From Macrolepiota albuminosa (lineage: Eukaryota; Basidiomycota; Agaricomycetes; Agaricales; Agaricaceae): 64,000 nucleotides of DNA. Of this stretch, positions 23,154-35,100 are shown in pieces. Position numbers and translations under genes: made by a program. The notes beneath the pieces are model-generated. The model made no database searches. It saw only the letters and a program-made list of their open reading frames with translations, and was not told the DNA's origin. Each line of letters opens with the position of its first letter. Within the stretch, counting starts at the first letter, position 1. The stretch lies in assembly GCA_027475525.1 (NCBI GenBank), contig JAMWFC010000049.1:4448947-4512946 (forward strand), written 5' to 3'.

Positions 23154-24182
23154 TCCCCACCCTTGACTCCTCCTCTTCACTGCTGCTTGCCTCCCTGACT
23201 CCCAGAGGCACGCGCCACACACACCATGGCCATAGCATGCCCACCCTCAAAACCCCAGCCTGCGCCAGTCTTGCCCTTGTTGCGGTAGGTGCCCTCACCC
23301 CCAGAGCCATCTGTTCCTCCACCCACTCTACCTCCCAGCCCTCCTCTTGCACCACATGAGTAGCCTGCCAGAACCACAAGACAGAACAATGTTTGTGTCA
23401 AGAGCAACATGTGTCACACACCAAGGAGTCCTGGCACAACTCCACCTTCTGGGCTATGAACTTGCAGGAATCCCAATGGCAAGCACAAAACAAGCACTGG
23501 GTCAGGGTCAGTATAGATAGCCAGGCAAGCAAGAGAACATACTGGCCCTTGTGCTCCACACCACTCCAGGGATGGGAGACTCTGGGCTTGGCCCAATGCC
23601 TCCACAAACTGTTGGGTGGCAACCATTGCCTGGGGCACCCTCTGCACCTCTGGCACCAGCTGCACCTATCCTGAGGTAAGGGCTGGCCATGCAGGACAAA
23701 CAGGTGCCACCAGCACAGGAGGAGCTGGGGCTGGGGAGGCATGAATCACCACCTGTAGACATTGAGGGAGCACCTGGATGGAAACCCCACCCCAAGAAAT
23801 CCCCTGCAACACTGTTGCATAGATGTCTGCCTCTGTTTAAACTGTTAGCAAAGCACACAACAGGGCTCTGGCAACTCACAGTGCCACACAAGGTCATCTA
23901 ACATTTGCTTCTGCCAGCGCTCTTTGTGAGGACCTCAGCGAGCCTTGTAGGCCTCCCACACAGCCATGCTATTCTCACCAGGGGGAGGAGTTGGGGTAGG
24001 AGATGGAGATGGCAGAGGCAACATCATGGGAAGGAAGGTAAAAAACTTGGAGAAATTTTTCTCTTTTTCTACCAGGGAGGCTTCTTGATGACCATCAGAC
24101 TTTGACTTTGAATCCCATGACAAAGCTACACTGCTACAATCAATTAACGTCTTGAGAGTCTCAATGCTAAAGGAGGGGTGAT
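23154..24182 (+). pseudogene. Remnant of internal region after the family C LTR
   Basis: Weak plus-strand frames occur at 23393-23674 and 23689-23901, Gln/Trp-rich and interrupted by stops, and there is no motif I can name. Position after an LTR suggests leader and Gag. The minus frames over the same DNA are Cys- or Pro-rich and look like shadows. The segment is cut at 24182 by the LTR end of the minus-strand mosaic element. Confidence 0.3.
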
Positions 24183-24381
24183 GTCACAGTGAAACAAAGT
24201 CAAATGTAAGCTTAGCCTTACAATCACATGACAGAACCAGATCGGTATGTGATTCTAGTACTACGTATGACAGTAAAATTGGGTGCCTTAGGTAAGGCAG
24301 CCAGTAAGTATATAGAGAATAATAATAATCAATATAATATTACTTATGGAAAATACGCGATATGTTACACGCCCCCCTTTG
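24183..24381 (-). repeat. 3' LTR and polypurine tract of the U-bearing mosaic element
   Basis: On the minus strand, CAAAGGGGGGC (24380-24371) is followed by TGTAACATATCGCG at 24369, and the unit ends about CACTGTGACA at 24183, some 187 bp. It is collinear with the LTR at 20236-20433 in inverse orientation, including the hairpin (24281-24302). A TATA-type TATATAG is present near 24309. Confidence 0.6.
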
Positions 24382-24394
24382 AGACTGGTAAGCA

Positions 24395-27300
24395 GTCTCT
24401 AGCTAGGGAGCAACAACTCGTCTGGGTCAATATGTAGTCCAATGTGGAGGTACTCAAGTCCTCCACAGCTCAAAAATGTCCATTTCATCTGTCAAAAGAT
24501 ACAGCGCCGACGTTAACTGACAGTATAAATTGAAAAGAAGATGAGCCACCTACAATGTTTATGCAGATGGTGGATGCAACAACTTGCTGGCCATATCGAT
24601 CCTCAGCTCAGTGTCAACGCTAACCAATGATGATGAGGCAATGGGACCTGACAATGTTGAGGCTGTAGGAGCCTGAACTGATGTGGCGGTATGAGCTGGA
24701 AATGGGGGATATAGTCCATGTTGAGACTGGTGCTGCCACAAATCTTGATGGTTGGGATTCATCCCCACGGGATAGTAAAGTCCGCTCTCAAGGTATTCAT
24801 TCATGACCTTGAGCCGATTTGCGAGCTAGTAGTGCATGAAGACAAATCATATCATCATCACTGGGCACATGCCAGCTATCCCATTGTTGAATGGCCGCAG
24901 GTTCTCCATAGATGTCCAGTCACCAATGACATTCATTGTCAACCTTGCAGAAATGGTCAATTGATGCAGTTGCTGCAAGGAAATGGCCTTTGAGGTAAAC
25001 CACACCAAAGGTATAGGCATGGTCTACCTATTCTATGGGTATGCCATTGGCTAGCATGGTGCGTAGCACGTCGGCATCGGTGATGTTAACAGCTGTAGCC
25101 ACGTCAAAGTGTGGTGGTTGGAGCTGGACGTTAGTCCAGCTCAGTGGTATGAATGGAGTGCTGAGATTGGCCGCATTATAATCAGCGACAACCTCACAAT
25201 ATAGCCCAGGCTGGGCAAGGATCAAGGCCAGCAGCCTTGCAAATCGTCCTCGGGCTCGTCCTGCAGGGGACAGTCCTCACATAAGGGCATGTCCCAGCAG
25301 TATACACTAGTGGATGCAATAAGCACGATCCACTGCAATACCGTACACTGAATTCATCATCCCTGGTTGGCAGAAGTAAAGTACATTCTGTGCCAGTTTG
25401 TCCAGATTGAAAGTGAAACGTACACCTTCAGAATTGAATCCTGTGAGCATGAAAAATGGTCGTCCAGCTCAGTCTTTCCACCACAAGTACCCTTCTGGGG
25501 TCGGCATAACCACAATGTTCATGTGATGGGAAGAAAGGTCAAGGGGAGGCAAAATGTGTTCATACTCTGGTGTACATACCAGAGCCATCGTCCTATCCCG
25601 CAGCGTGGTATAATAGTTAATACTGATGTGTTGAAATTTGTGCAACAAGTAGTAGGCTTCAGTGTGCAGTGACACTGATTTGAATTTGTTCTGTGAAAGC
25701 TCATAGAGCTTTCGCAACTGCTGAGGATTCATTGGAAATCCCCTCGGCACCACGTGGTCAATCTTGTTTGAGGTATGGAAATACCTTGCTCCTGTCTCCT
25801 CCTCACACATCTTTGCTGCCAGAGCCTCATTACTTACGAACACCGTATTTGTGAGTCAGGAGTAATAAAAGTGACGGTTGAGAGCTCCGCCATAAAACCA
25901 ATTCAACTGCTCAATGATCATCCCGCTGATGAACACCCCCAGGCCATCCGGAATATTGCCTGTGGCTTGCTCCTCCCAGTCTTTATCCACCTTTGCCTGA
26001 TGGGCAGCCTTGTGCTTCCATTAAGCCTCCTTCTTGCGTTTCTTGTCTAAATGCACTCGGCATTTAGCAGGGGTCTCTCCTTCAGAGGAAGTCTCGTCTG
26101 AGGACTCCCCGTAATCACTCCCATTGCTCAGTGCATTCAAACCAAGTGCAGCTAACGTCAGGAGCCGTCCTTCCACTTTGTTGTCCATTCTCATATCCTG
26201 TCTTGGGACCGCGGACACATACGCTCTCAGTGGTGCTTCAAACTGCACCACTGGCCCAAACTATATCACTGTGCTGTCTGCTCCTCGTGGGACATCTCCC
26301 TGAACTCAACCACTGACAATGCTATCTCATCCTGCTGGGGGGGCGCATGTGTTGATGAGGACAATCCTTGTAAACTAGCGTCAACCTCCACGAGCTTGTC
26401 ATGCAGCTTGGCCGGCGTCGGTGTGAGTTCTCCGGCTTCTCTTTGCCTCATAGGTGCCTGTTGCACCTCTGACCCTCCTGCTTCTCATGACCCAACCTCT
26501 GGCACCACATTACATGCTCTGAGGCGTTTTGCCTCAGGCTGCTCCTCTGATGATGACGGGTGCTTCTTCATTGCATTTGTGAACATTTTAATTGTATTAT
26601 TGTTACGCTGTTGCAGCATAACGATCTCATTGAGAAGGCTGGTGATCACCACCTGGGCCACAGGATCTAACAGAAACGTGGACTCCAGTGGCACTCGCTG
26701 GCCAGCAGATATGAGTCATCTCCAAACTGCCTCTGCCTGAGGGTCCAGAACCTCCAAAGGCGTCCTGATCTCCTTTCCTTTTCTTTTCTCCACATATGAT
26801 AAATGCCATGGAGATGGTGCACAATGAGGTGACGGCGATGCTCATCAAGGCGGTGTTCGAGGTTGGGATTGACCTCAATTTTGTGCCCTCGATGCCTGCT
26901 CATCCCGCCTGTGCCCTACTATTTCCAGAGGCACTCTCCCACATGCCACAGCACTCCTTGGAGGCAATCGCCTCCAGTCTCTTCTATACGTGTCTCATGG
27001 GGGCGGCGTCCTTTCTTGTTGTCATTGAGGTTGCGTCACCTGCGCCCTACCATTTTCTGAGGCACTTCCCCATGTGCCACGGCACTCCTCGGAGGCAATT
27101 GCCTCTGGTCTCTTCTATACGTGTCTTGCAGGGGTGGCGTCCTTTCTTGTTGTTGTCGAGGTTGCGTCACCTCGCTCTTTCCTTGCTGCTGACACCCCAC
27201 ATTGTTGTCCACATCCATAGGTGCTACCTGTGGCGCAGTTAGTGCTTTCTCATCCAAAAAGAGTGTACTTGCACTCTGGGTCTGCGTCTGCTGCATCGGC

Positions 27301-27571
27301 ATCAGCATACCCCACATTACCTGTCCTCCCATCTGCTGTCCAGGACCAGCTGGTCCTGGAAAGTATGGCATCTGGAAAAACAGTGGATAAAACTGTGGAG
27401 GTTGTCCAAATTGGGCTGGGTTCTGCCCAAACTGGGACACCATTGGATACAATGCCACACTTGGCGTCGTCACATGTTGCTGAGTATTTTGCTGGGGGCA
27501 ATCCCCCCCTCCAGAACCCTGTGGGTTCTGAGGCTGCGGCTCACTGGTTGTACACTGGTAAGGGTACGACA
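24395..27571 (-). pseudogene. U-ORF copy 2: unknown post-pol gene, nearly full length
   Basis: The minus-strand frames run in order from MSYPYQCTTSEPQ at 27571. They give a Gln/Pro/Gly-rich N-terminus (27571-27036), a Ser/Glu/Lys-rich middle (26.9-26.0 kb), then a compact domain from about 25940 (FISGMIIEQLNWFYGG, ARYFHTSNKIDHVVPRGFP, MPTPEGYLWWKD, NVLYFCQPGM, QPGLYCEVVADYNAAN, NITDADVLRTMLANGIP) and a C-terminus (YYPVGMNPN, IDTELRIDMASKL-like) ending near 24559. A last exon follows after a degenerate intron. About six frame changes or stops make it a pseudogene. It begins 223 nt after the chromodomain stop of family B pol on the same strand and ends just before a polypurine tract and LTR. 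It has no membrane segments, so it is not env-like in sequence. Its function is unknown. Confidence 0.75.
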
Positions 27572-27794
27572 TGGTACTACAAAAATGTCGACGTGTCAGT
27601 GGGAAAAAACACAATAAATCTCCCATCCTCAGGTTACATAACCTGATCTGACCATCAACTCTGCATCACAATTCGCACTATCTCATCAGATGGATGAATC
27701 TCCATCTTATCTATCTAATCTATCTGACACAATCATGATCCAATCTGGATCAGATCCTCTTTGATCCAGCCTACATCTTATCACAGCCATCAAG

Positions 27795-30700
27795 CTAAGC
27801 ATGTGAGCACTTAGCAAGCTGACTTGGGTGCTTCACACCCTGCAGCTCCAAGTATTGATCCAATGCTGCCAACTTGGCACATGTGTGATATGACTCCCAT
27901 GTCGTATTACCTGCACTCCATTGTACCTCGAATTCGAGGTGTGTTTCCTCCTGCCACTGATGGTCCAGAATATCCTCAATGAACCATTCCTGTTTGTCAC
28001 TGGCACCAAAATCATATGTCTCGGGCATCACCCAATTAGGAAACATAGCATCATCGTTTGCGTTATATCATCTAAGTAATGACACATGAAACTTATACAC
28101 AATCCGACGTGCTTGCAGAGCTGCAGGCAGCTCCAGAACATAGTTCAATGTGCTTGGTTCCGTGACCAAGACTTTGTACGGCCCAATGAATTTTGGGCAC
28201 AGCTTTCTCGCCCTTCTTTTCGGAAGATTCAAATTTTCCGTTGACAGATATACTAACGTCCCAGGCATTAGTTCTGGTTCACCACTCCGCCTATCATTTG
28301 CATGTTGTGCCTGTATAACCCACATGGCAATGATAGCATCATGTGCACTGGCTAGATTCTCCAATGCTTGCTGTGCAAAGTCCTTCACTCCCTTGTGAAT
28401 GACTCCATCTGTCCTGAGTTCTTGCAGCATGGAGGGCATGTATCCTCCGTTGAGCTTGAATGGTGCGTATTTTGTGGTCTCTGACACACTCGTGTTGATC
28501 GCAAACTCCATCAGCGGTATTCTATCCACCCAGTCACGTTGGTTCAGTCGGACCACCATACGAAAGATTTGGGCAATACTCCTATTTGCTCACTCTGTCT
28601 GTCCATCTGTCTGTGGATGAAATGAGGTGGACATGAGCAGTTTAGCTCTCAAGAGCTTGTGAAGTTTCCGTCACCAGTGAGACGTAAATTTTGCATCTTG
28701 ATCACTCATGATCAAACTTGGGAGGCCATGTAGCCTTACAATCTCATTCAAGTAGATCCAAGATAATGCTGACACAGTGGTGGTTGTGTGCACTGGTATC
28801 AAGTGCACCATACTGGTCATTCGGCAAATCACCACCCAAAGGTAGTTATAACCTTTGGACTCAGGGAATGGGCCAACAAAGTCCATTCCAATGGAGTCCC
28901 ATGGTTTTGTCAAAATAGGCAGGGAATGCAACTTCCCTGCTGGCTTCCTATTGCTGGTCTTTGACCGCTGGCAGGCCTTGCAGGTCTGGCAGAAGTGCAT
29001 CACTTCTTTCTGCATTTGAGGCCACCAGTACCATTGCCTCAGGTATTCCAGTGTTTTGTTGGTTCCAAAATGACCAACAATCTCATGCGCTTGAGTAACG
29101 AGCTGTGTGATCATTGTTTGGTCATGTGGCAAACACACCACATCGCGTCCTTGAACATTCATTATCCATATTAGTCCTTTCTCATCCACGCTGAAGCGTG
29201 GGTGGGCATTTGCGTCCTGCTGGATTTCGGTGTAGAACACATTGTGGCTATAACCTCTAAGTATCTTCCATAGGTACTCATTGGTTTGAGGAACAGGAAC
29301 AGGAGGGTTACAATACTCTCCTGTAGGCAATAACGCATCAGCAAGTGTGATGTCGTGGCCATATGGTTCACGGCTGCTCCCTGTCGCTCTATAACGTGGC
29401 ATTGTCACCTCATTTGGCTGAGCCTGTTCTAGTTGCTCAGCTTCTATGTCTCAGGCCTCTTGCCGCTCTTGCAGCCATCGACTACATTGCAGTTTGTTTG
29501 CTTGCATGGCACAAAGCTCAATCACATGCTCTTTCACTTCTTTGTAGCAATGGTATAGAAGATCATCACCTTGGGGATTGATACAAATATCTGCATTGAC
29601 ATAATCATGCGTATCATGGTGTTCACCAACTCTATTGCTCTCAAAATATCTCGAGAGACAGTCAGCTACCTTGTTCAGTTCACCTTTGACATGTGTGATG
29701 TCAAAGTTGTAGCGAGACATATAATCAATCCACTGGCATTGCCAGGGAGACAGCATTGCTTGAGTCTTGAAAAACTCAAGTGCTTTATGGTCTGTAATGA
29801 TGTGGATCTTGTATCCCATCAGTTTGTCTTTCCACTTAAGGAGTGCCTCAAGTATTGCCAGCGTTTTGAGCTCATGGACCACATAATTCTGTTGGGCCGA
29901 GGTGAACTTCCTTGACATGAACCCCGCTAGCCAGCAATTCTGCCAGGAACTTCCCTGGCCATACATTGTGCCAACTCCGGTCTTTGAGGCATCACAGATG
30001 AGCCAAATCAGCTCATCACATCTGGGATCTATGGGACAAATGACTGGTGTCTTTGAGCAGATCCTCTTGATCATCTCAAAACAGCGTTGGTGTATAGGTC
30101 TCCATATAAATGGGGCTCCATTCTGCGTAATGGACATCAAGGGTCCAGTATACGCTGTAATATCAGGCAGACAGTTGCCAATATAGTTCACCAGTCCCAC
30201 AAATCTTTGGACATCATTATAACTACAAGGCACATGCCATTTGCATATGTGATCGATTTTGTCCTGGTCAGGGTGAATACCCTGACTGTCAATCTTGTGG
30301 CCAAGGCAGTCTACTGTCTCGGCATATAGTTCACATTTTTTCCACTTGAGGTACAGTAGATTAGACCTCAGTCGCTCAAAAATGACATGAAGATGCTCTT
30401 CATGTTCTTCGATTGAATTGGAGTATATGAATATGTCGTCCAGATATATATGGACAAACCTCCCAATAACATCCTGGAAGATGGAGGTCATCAACCTCTG
30501 AAACGTTGCAGGAGCATTACAGTCTCCTATCTGCATAATGTTGCTAACATATGTTCCTGTGATTGACAAGAACACTGTCTTTGGAATATCAGACAAGTGA
30601 ATTCTCATTTGCTCATACGTGTCTGTCAGGTTGATTTTTGACCTGAACTTTGCTCTGGCAACATCCTCTCAAATCACTTCCTAATCCAGGAGTGGCATCA

Positions 30701-30851
30701 CGTCCTTTACGGTGTTGTCATTGCATTGGTGAGCATCCAACGCCGTCCTCAAGGTACCATCTTTCTTCGAGATGCACAATAGTAGAGCAGCTTGGGATGC
30801 TGGTTGGGCTTCCCACCAGTGGGCTCTCAGGTACCAATTGGTCTTGTCTCA
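27795..30851 (-). pseudogene. Gypsy family B pol: RT - RNase H - integrase - chromodomain, decayed
   Basis: Read downward from 30851: the RT start (WWEAQPASQAALLLCISKKDG, RSKINLTDTYEQ), then in one long frame 30608-29451 the RT core (IGDCNAPATFQRL, FVHIYLDDIFIYS) and RNase H (LIWLICDASKTGVG, HELKTLAILEALLKWKD, ITDHKALEFF). Integrase is at 29408-28671 (HEIVGHFGTNKTLEYLRQWYWWP, CQTCKACQRSKT, GMDFVGPFPES, SDQDAKF) and 28559-28068 (INTSVSETTKYAPF). A chromodomain is at 28046-27795 (FIEDILDHQWQEETHLEFEVQW). Stops at 30690, 29450, 28670 and 28067 break it. The 5' part of this family (gag, protease) is absent; family A sequence takes its place at 30851. Confidence 0.9.
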
Positions 30852-31142
30852 GAGCTTGACTAGTTGTAGCGCTCCATACGGTGTTTGAAATGTTGTCAAG
30901 TCATGAGAGGAAGGATGGATTAAGCGCTCATCATAGCCAATGTACAAATCTAGGGTAGCGCCACATATTCGTTCTGCGAAGGATTCAGCGATGTAATCAG
31001 GAAATGGTGGTACCCCTGAATGACAGATTGTGACTTTGTTTAGTGGTTCTAGACTGTGGACTATATGTAGCTTCCCATTTTTCTTTAGTACACAAAACTA
31101 TCTCGATTGGTAGGCTGAATTTGAAGGCTTGTAAACTCCACA
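30852..31142 (-). pseudogene. Family A reverse transcriptase fragment
   Basis: The minus strand from 31142 reads VYKPSNSAYQSR, a stop, FCVLKKNGKLHIVHSLEPLN, VTICHSGVPPFPDYIAESFAE, GATLDLYIGYDERLI, TTFQTPYGALQLVKL. This is the first half of a Ty3-type RT of a different lineage from family B. It continues the RT start found at the end of the inverted plus-strand block (33014). It stops abruptly at 30851-30852, where family B RT begins from an equivalent early position, so two RT genes are joined. Confidence 0.8.
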
Positions 31143-33014
31143 TTGTCATGTGAGGAAAGGATCGAGATGTTAGAAAGGGAATTGAAGTTGCTAAAGAATC
31201 AGGTCTTTGACGGGGTAGAGATCAAGAAGGGCAAGCAACCATTAAAGGACTATAGGCCTGCAGGTGCTACCTTGGAACTGGCCACAGCAAAACCTCCAAA
31301 TGCTAGCGCTAATGACAACATTCTTGACACAACTAAAGCACCTGCTATAGCGGAACTGCCACTGCACCCTTGTTCAGGACTTGCCGGTAACTACGCTCCA
31401 CCTGTAAATTGGAACTTTGGGGTGCAAGACAAACCAGCAGGGGGCTATTGACCAACGGCACCTATCTATGAGATGGAAAAATCTAAGCAGGTATTTGATC
31501 GCATTATGAAGAGTCAAGTCATGCTATCAGTAGGAGAGCTATGCAGTGTGGCACCAGATGTCAGGAATCAGATGCATATGGCAGTTACCTCTCAACAAAA
31601 CATAGCTAACAATGTAACAGCAGTGGATGAATGTGACGACACGCTACCTGGATTTGCATACATAATGGAGATGGTAGCACTAGAAATCAAAGAAGAGGCC
31701 ACACTACCCAAAGAAGCTACGTCCATTGACCCAGTCAAAACCTACCTCAAGTCGCTAAAATCTAGCAACGATCCTGCCATCCTCACTGTAGCTCAAGACT
31801 TTCATGTGATTCGCTCAATTATGTTGACAGTTGATGGAAAAAGCAAGATAGAGTCTATTGTGGACAGTGGATCACAAATTATTTCAATAGCAGCTGATGT
31901 TGCTAACAAACTAGGCATCATTTATGACTCAACAATTATTCTTAACATGCAGAGCGCTAACAGCACGATTGATCAATCCTTGTAAATGGCCCAGAATGTG
32001 CCATGTGCTATTGGCAACCTTACATTCTATCTGCAAATTCACATACTTAGATCGTCCGCTTACGACCTATTATTAGGAAGACCCTTTGACATGTTAGCAT
32101 GATCGGTAGTCAAGACGACATCAGAGAAAGAAACGACACTAACTATTAGCGATCCTAACTCAGGCATCAGGAGAACGGTACCAACATTTCTCCAAGGGAA
32201 ATTTCAGAAGCCAGGACTGAGAAAGCAACCTTACGTTAGCGATGACCCTTGCGAGTGTTTTTCAGCGCCATTGAGGAGATGAGTGATGAGGATCATGGAG
32301 ATGAAGCGCTTATCTTGGACTATAAGCATTGGACTGGGCAAGTAACCTTTATATCACATACCCCTTTAGCCCATGAAATTTTGAATTCTTCTTCATCGCT
32401 TGCTAGCAAAGCTTTATCCTACTTATACCTTACTGCATCAGATATTACTGAAAACCTTCCAACAGACACTTATTTTGTTTCTACTCCCGAGTTTAAAGAA
32501 CCCTTGATATTAGGTTTTGCTAAAAACCATGACTCTATTTAATACGTTTGCTAACAATAGTACCCCTAAGTGCAAAGGGGTTCAGGTCAAGAAGAAATAT
32601 AAGCCCATAGCGCTTAAAACAAAACCGGTAGCGAGCGCCGTACCCAAGGAATTTTGCATCGAACAAAAAATATTAGGCAACCCTTTAGCTACCCTGCCAA
32701 AACTCAACCCAAACCCACTACCCTTTGAACTGACAGGACGATTTACAGAAGAACAAAAGGTGCTATTTCTTAGTGCCCACGATACCGGCTTTCTCTCAAT
32801 GGCGGAAATAGACGTATTAGTCGACATCATGCAAAAACAGAATGAGGTGTTTGCCTGGGAAGACTCAGAGTGCAGTAAGCTCAGAACTGACTTCTTTCCA
32901 CCAGTGGTTATACCGACAATACCTCACGTATCCTGGACTGAGCATAACCATCCTATACTGCTGGGCATTGAAGCCGAAGTTTGCCAAATTATTCGCTCTA
33001 AGATAGCAGCAGGG
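31143..33014 (+). pseudogene. Family A Gag end - protease - RT start, inverted inside copy 2
   Basis: The plus strand carries the Gag coiled tail (CEERIEMLERELKLLKNQVF, 31146-31210), a Pro/Ala linker, and a conserved block (MLSVGELCSVAPDVRNQM). The protease loop keeps D-S-G (ESIVDSGSQIISI, about 31853-31890), followed by LNMQSAN and, after a stop at 31983, TFYLQIHILRSSAYDLLLGRPF. The linker SAIEEMSDEDHGDEALILDY follows, then the RT start (PPVVIPTIPHVSW, GIEAEVCQIIRSKIAAG) ending at 33014. Order and sequence parallel copy 1 at 4.2-5.4 kb. The pieces on both sides of this block lie on the minus strand and join to it in frame, so the block is inverted relative to the rest of the element. Confidence 0.85.
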
Positions 33015-34670
33015 TTGCTCACTAACAGCATTAAGCTGGAGTACTTCATGGATTAGCACCTGTTGTGGAGTCGCTTCTGCCTCCATCGCTGCCATACTAT
33101 TGAGGTTGCCTGTCGCTAAGTTCCCAGGGTGATGTCGGTGCCATTCATCAATTCGTCCCTGGAAAGTTCTGTGCTCTGGATACAGAGAGATGTTAGTGCC
33201 TGAGAGTAGGACTATTTTCCCATTGGCGCCTTGGTGCGCTCTTCCTTGGCATAGATACTGTTTGAGGAGAGTGCAGCGGCCTCTAGTCATTGTATGTCCC
33301 GCCTTGCCACAGAAGTGACAAAGCCCAGGTTGCATATTACTTCGTGGCACGCTCAAGCTGGATGAGATCAGTGTTTCTAGCTTGCTCATAACATTAGCGA
33401 TGGCCATGTTGACCGTGTTTTCTAGATCCTCCTTCTTGACAAAGCTTCCCTGGTTGTTAACAGTGCTAGGCGCTGGTGCCACAACTGGCAGCGCATTTCC
33501 TCTATTATCAGCGCTAAAAGGTCGCTAAAAAGTGATGCCAGTATCCGTGCCTTTAAGTATCCATTTACCTGCATCAAAGATGTCTTCTATATTGTAGGGT
33601 TCCTCAGGATGGTAGTTGGACTTAAGAATTTCTAAGCGACGAGCTATCTGGGTCCATAACGATGTTGGAATTCCTTGTTAAAACAAGCGCCGTTCCTTGT
33701 TCCTGTAGAGTTTGCCATTCTGTACTAGCCATTGTGCAATCTGTTGGAAATCTCAATAATAGGTAGATAGCATGCCTAGCATATAAATGCCCGTTGCAAA
33801 GGTATCCTGTATCAGTTTCTGGATTTCCAAAACTGTATAACATGTGGACTCTTCAGCGCCAGGGTATAGTTTAATAATGGCCTTTTTCCATTCATCATAA
33901 GTAAATTGTCTAGGCACCGCATCCTTGGTCAATCCTTGGAACTCGTCCACCCCTGTCCAGGATTCTGCGGTATCATAGGAAATGTATCTGGCAGTGTATT
34001 CTTTCATCTGTGTATTATCGGTGACTTGGCAGTTGTGTAGTAAATATTCCAATTCTCAGAAATACTGTGTTAGCTTGCAAGGCTTTGTTTCATCCCATTT
34101 TGGCAATGAGAAGTGGTTGCTTGGTGGCATGCGTGGTGTGTTTGCCTGCTCCATAGTAGCTGGTGTTGATGTCATAGTAGGAATAGTGGTGTTAGTATTA
34201 GTTTTGCTTGGCATGGTCATAGTCAGTATGGGCTCAAGTAGTTCTGAGTCACTAGGTTCTGGTGATAATGACCTAGACAGCTCTTCCAAAGGAGTAAGTG
34301 GTGTATGGTTTTCACCTGCTAAGTACTTGAACGGTTGGGAGAATGGGAAAAAGCTTTCAGCCAAGCTATTTGGAGCAGCTTCAAGTTCCTGGTCTAAAGT
34401 CTGCCTCGGTAGCATGCCTGGTAAATGCGGCAAGTTGGTGGGAATCTGTTTAAACACGCTCTCCAATAGGAGGCGGTGCTGTCACTGGGCTCGAGTTTCT
34501 GGTGGAATTCTGCCTTAATAGAACCCCTCGCAGTGGGCTCCAAAATGATGACGCCAACTGTGGTTGGGTGCGCTGGACATATATGCAGTACAACGCCGTC
34601 TCCAGTGCCTGGTGTGCAGGTTTGTGAGGAGTCCTGGCAGGGTTCCGGTATGCTCAAGCAGATGTGGTAG
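33015..34670 (-). pseudogene. Family A Gag N-terminal and central part, copy 2
   Basis: Minus-strand frames run 34670-34056 (NHFSLPKWDETKPCKLTQYF), 34052-33753 (TQMKEYTARYISYDTAESW, WKKAIIKLYPGAEESTCYTV) and 33482-33015 (KKEDLENTVNMAIANVMSKL, knuckle CHFCGKAGHTMTRGRC, HQGANGKIVLL, IDEWHRHHPGNLATGNL). They correspond to 2.7-4.2 kb of copy 1, with frame breaks near 34055 and 33650. The reading stops abruptly after NAVSEQ at 33015, the right edge of the inverted block. Confidence 0.85.
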
Positions 34671-35100
34671 GGCGATGCGCTAGATGATAGTGCCTTGGGT
34701 GCTACCTAGCAAACAGTAAGTGTCATAGTTTAGGTGAAGATATAGAGAATAAGACAAATAGCACAGCGTAGTGTGCCCATAGGTGGCACCGTGAATAACC
34801 AAGACAAGATAGACAAAGCTAGCACCAAACTTAGTGATGAAGTCAGGCAAAGCTAGCACGATTTGAACGCTAAGTGTAACTGGGTGCTCAAGAGGTTACA
34901 ATTCGTTGTTATATACATGGAAAGTAGCTAGTTTTTTATACTATGCGCTATGGTATTTCCAAAATAAGTCCATTAACGGCGCTACCAATTAGCACCTCTC
35001 CTTGTGGTTGTAGTTAATGGCCACCTGTCAACGGTGACCTGCAGCACATGGATGACGGCAACCAATGGCGACTCTAAAACTACTTAGAAATGGTACGAGT
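34671..35100 (-). repeat. 5' LTR/leader of the minus-strand family A copy
   Basis: Non-coding DNA upstream of the minus-strand Gag, again rich in GCTAGCAC, AACGCTAAG and GGCGCTACC words typical of the family A leader. The LTR ends were not located. Confidence 0.45.

Noticed and set aside
22810..23379. A 189-codon minus frame with a hydrophobic stretch after the family C LTR, considered as a membrane protein
   Set aside because: The frame runs into the LTR on the opposite strand, is Pro/His-rich at the end and has no partner copy; probably a chance frame.
24183..24200. TGATGTCACAGTG after AAAGGAGGGG, first read as a polypurine tract and plus-strand LTR start
   Set aside because: Comparison with 20236-20433 shows this is the 3' end of a minus-strand LTR; the purine run is flanking sequence.
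26500..27600. Gln/Pro/Gly-rich N-terminus of U copy 2 as an independent prion-like gene
   Set aside because: It is continuous in strand and order with the rest of U, and the frame breaks fit decay of one gene.
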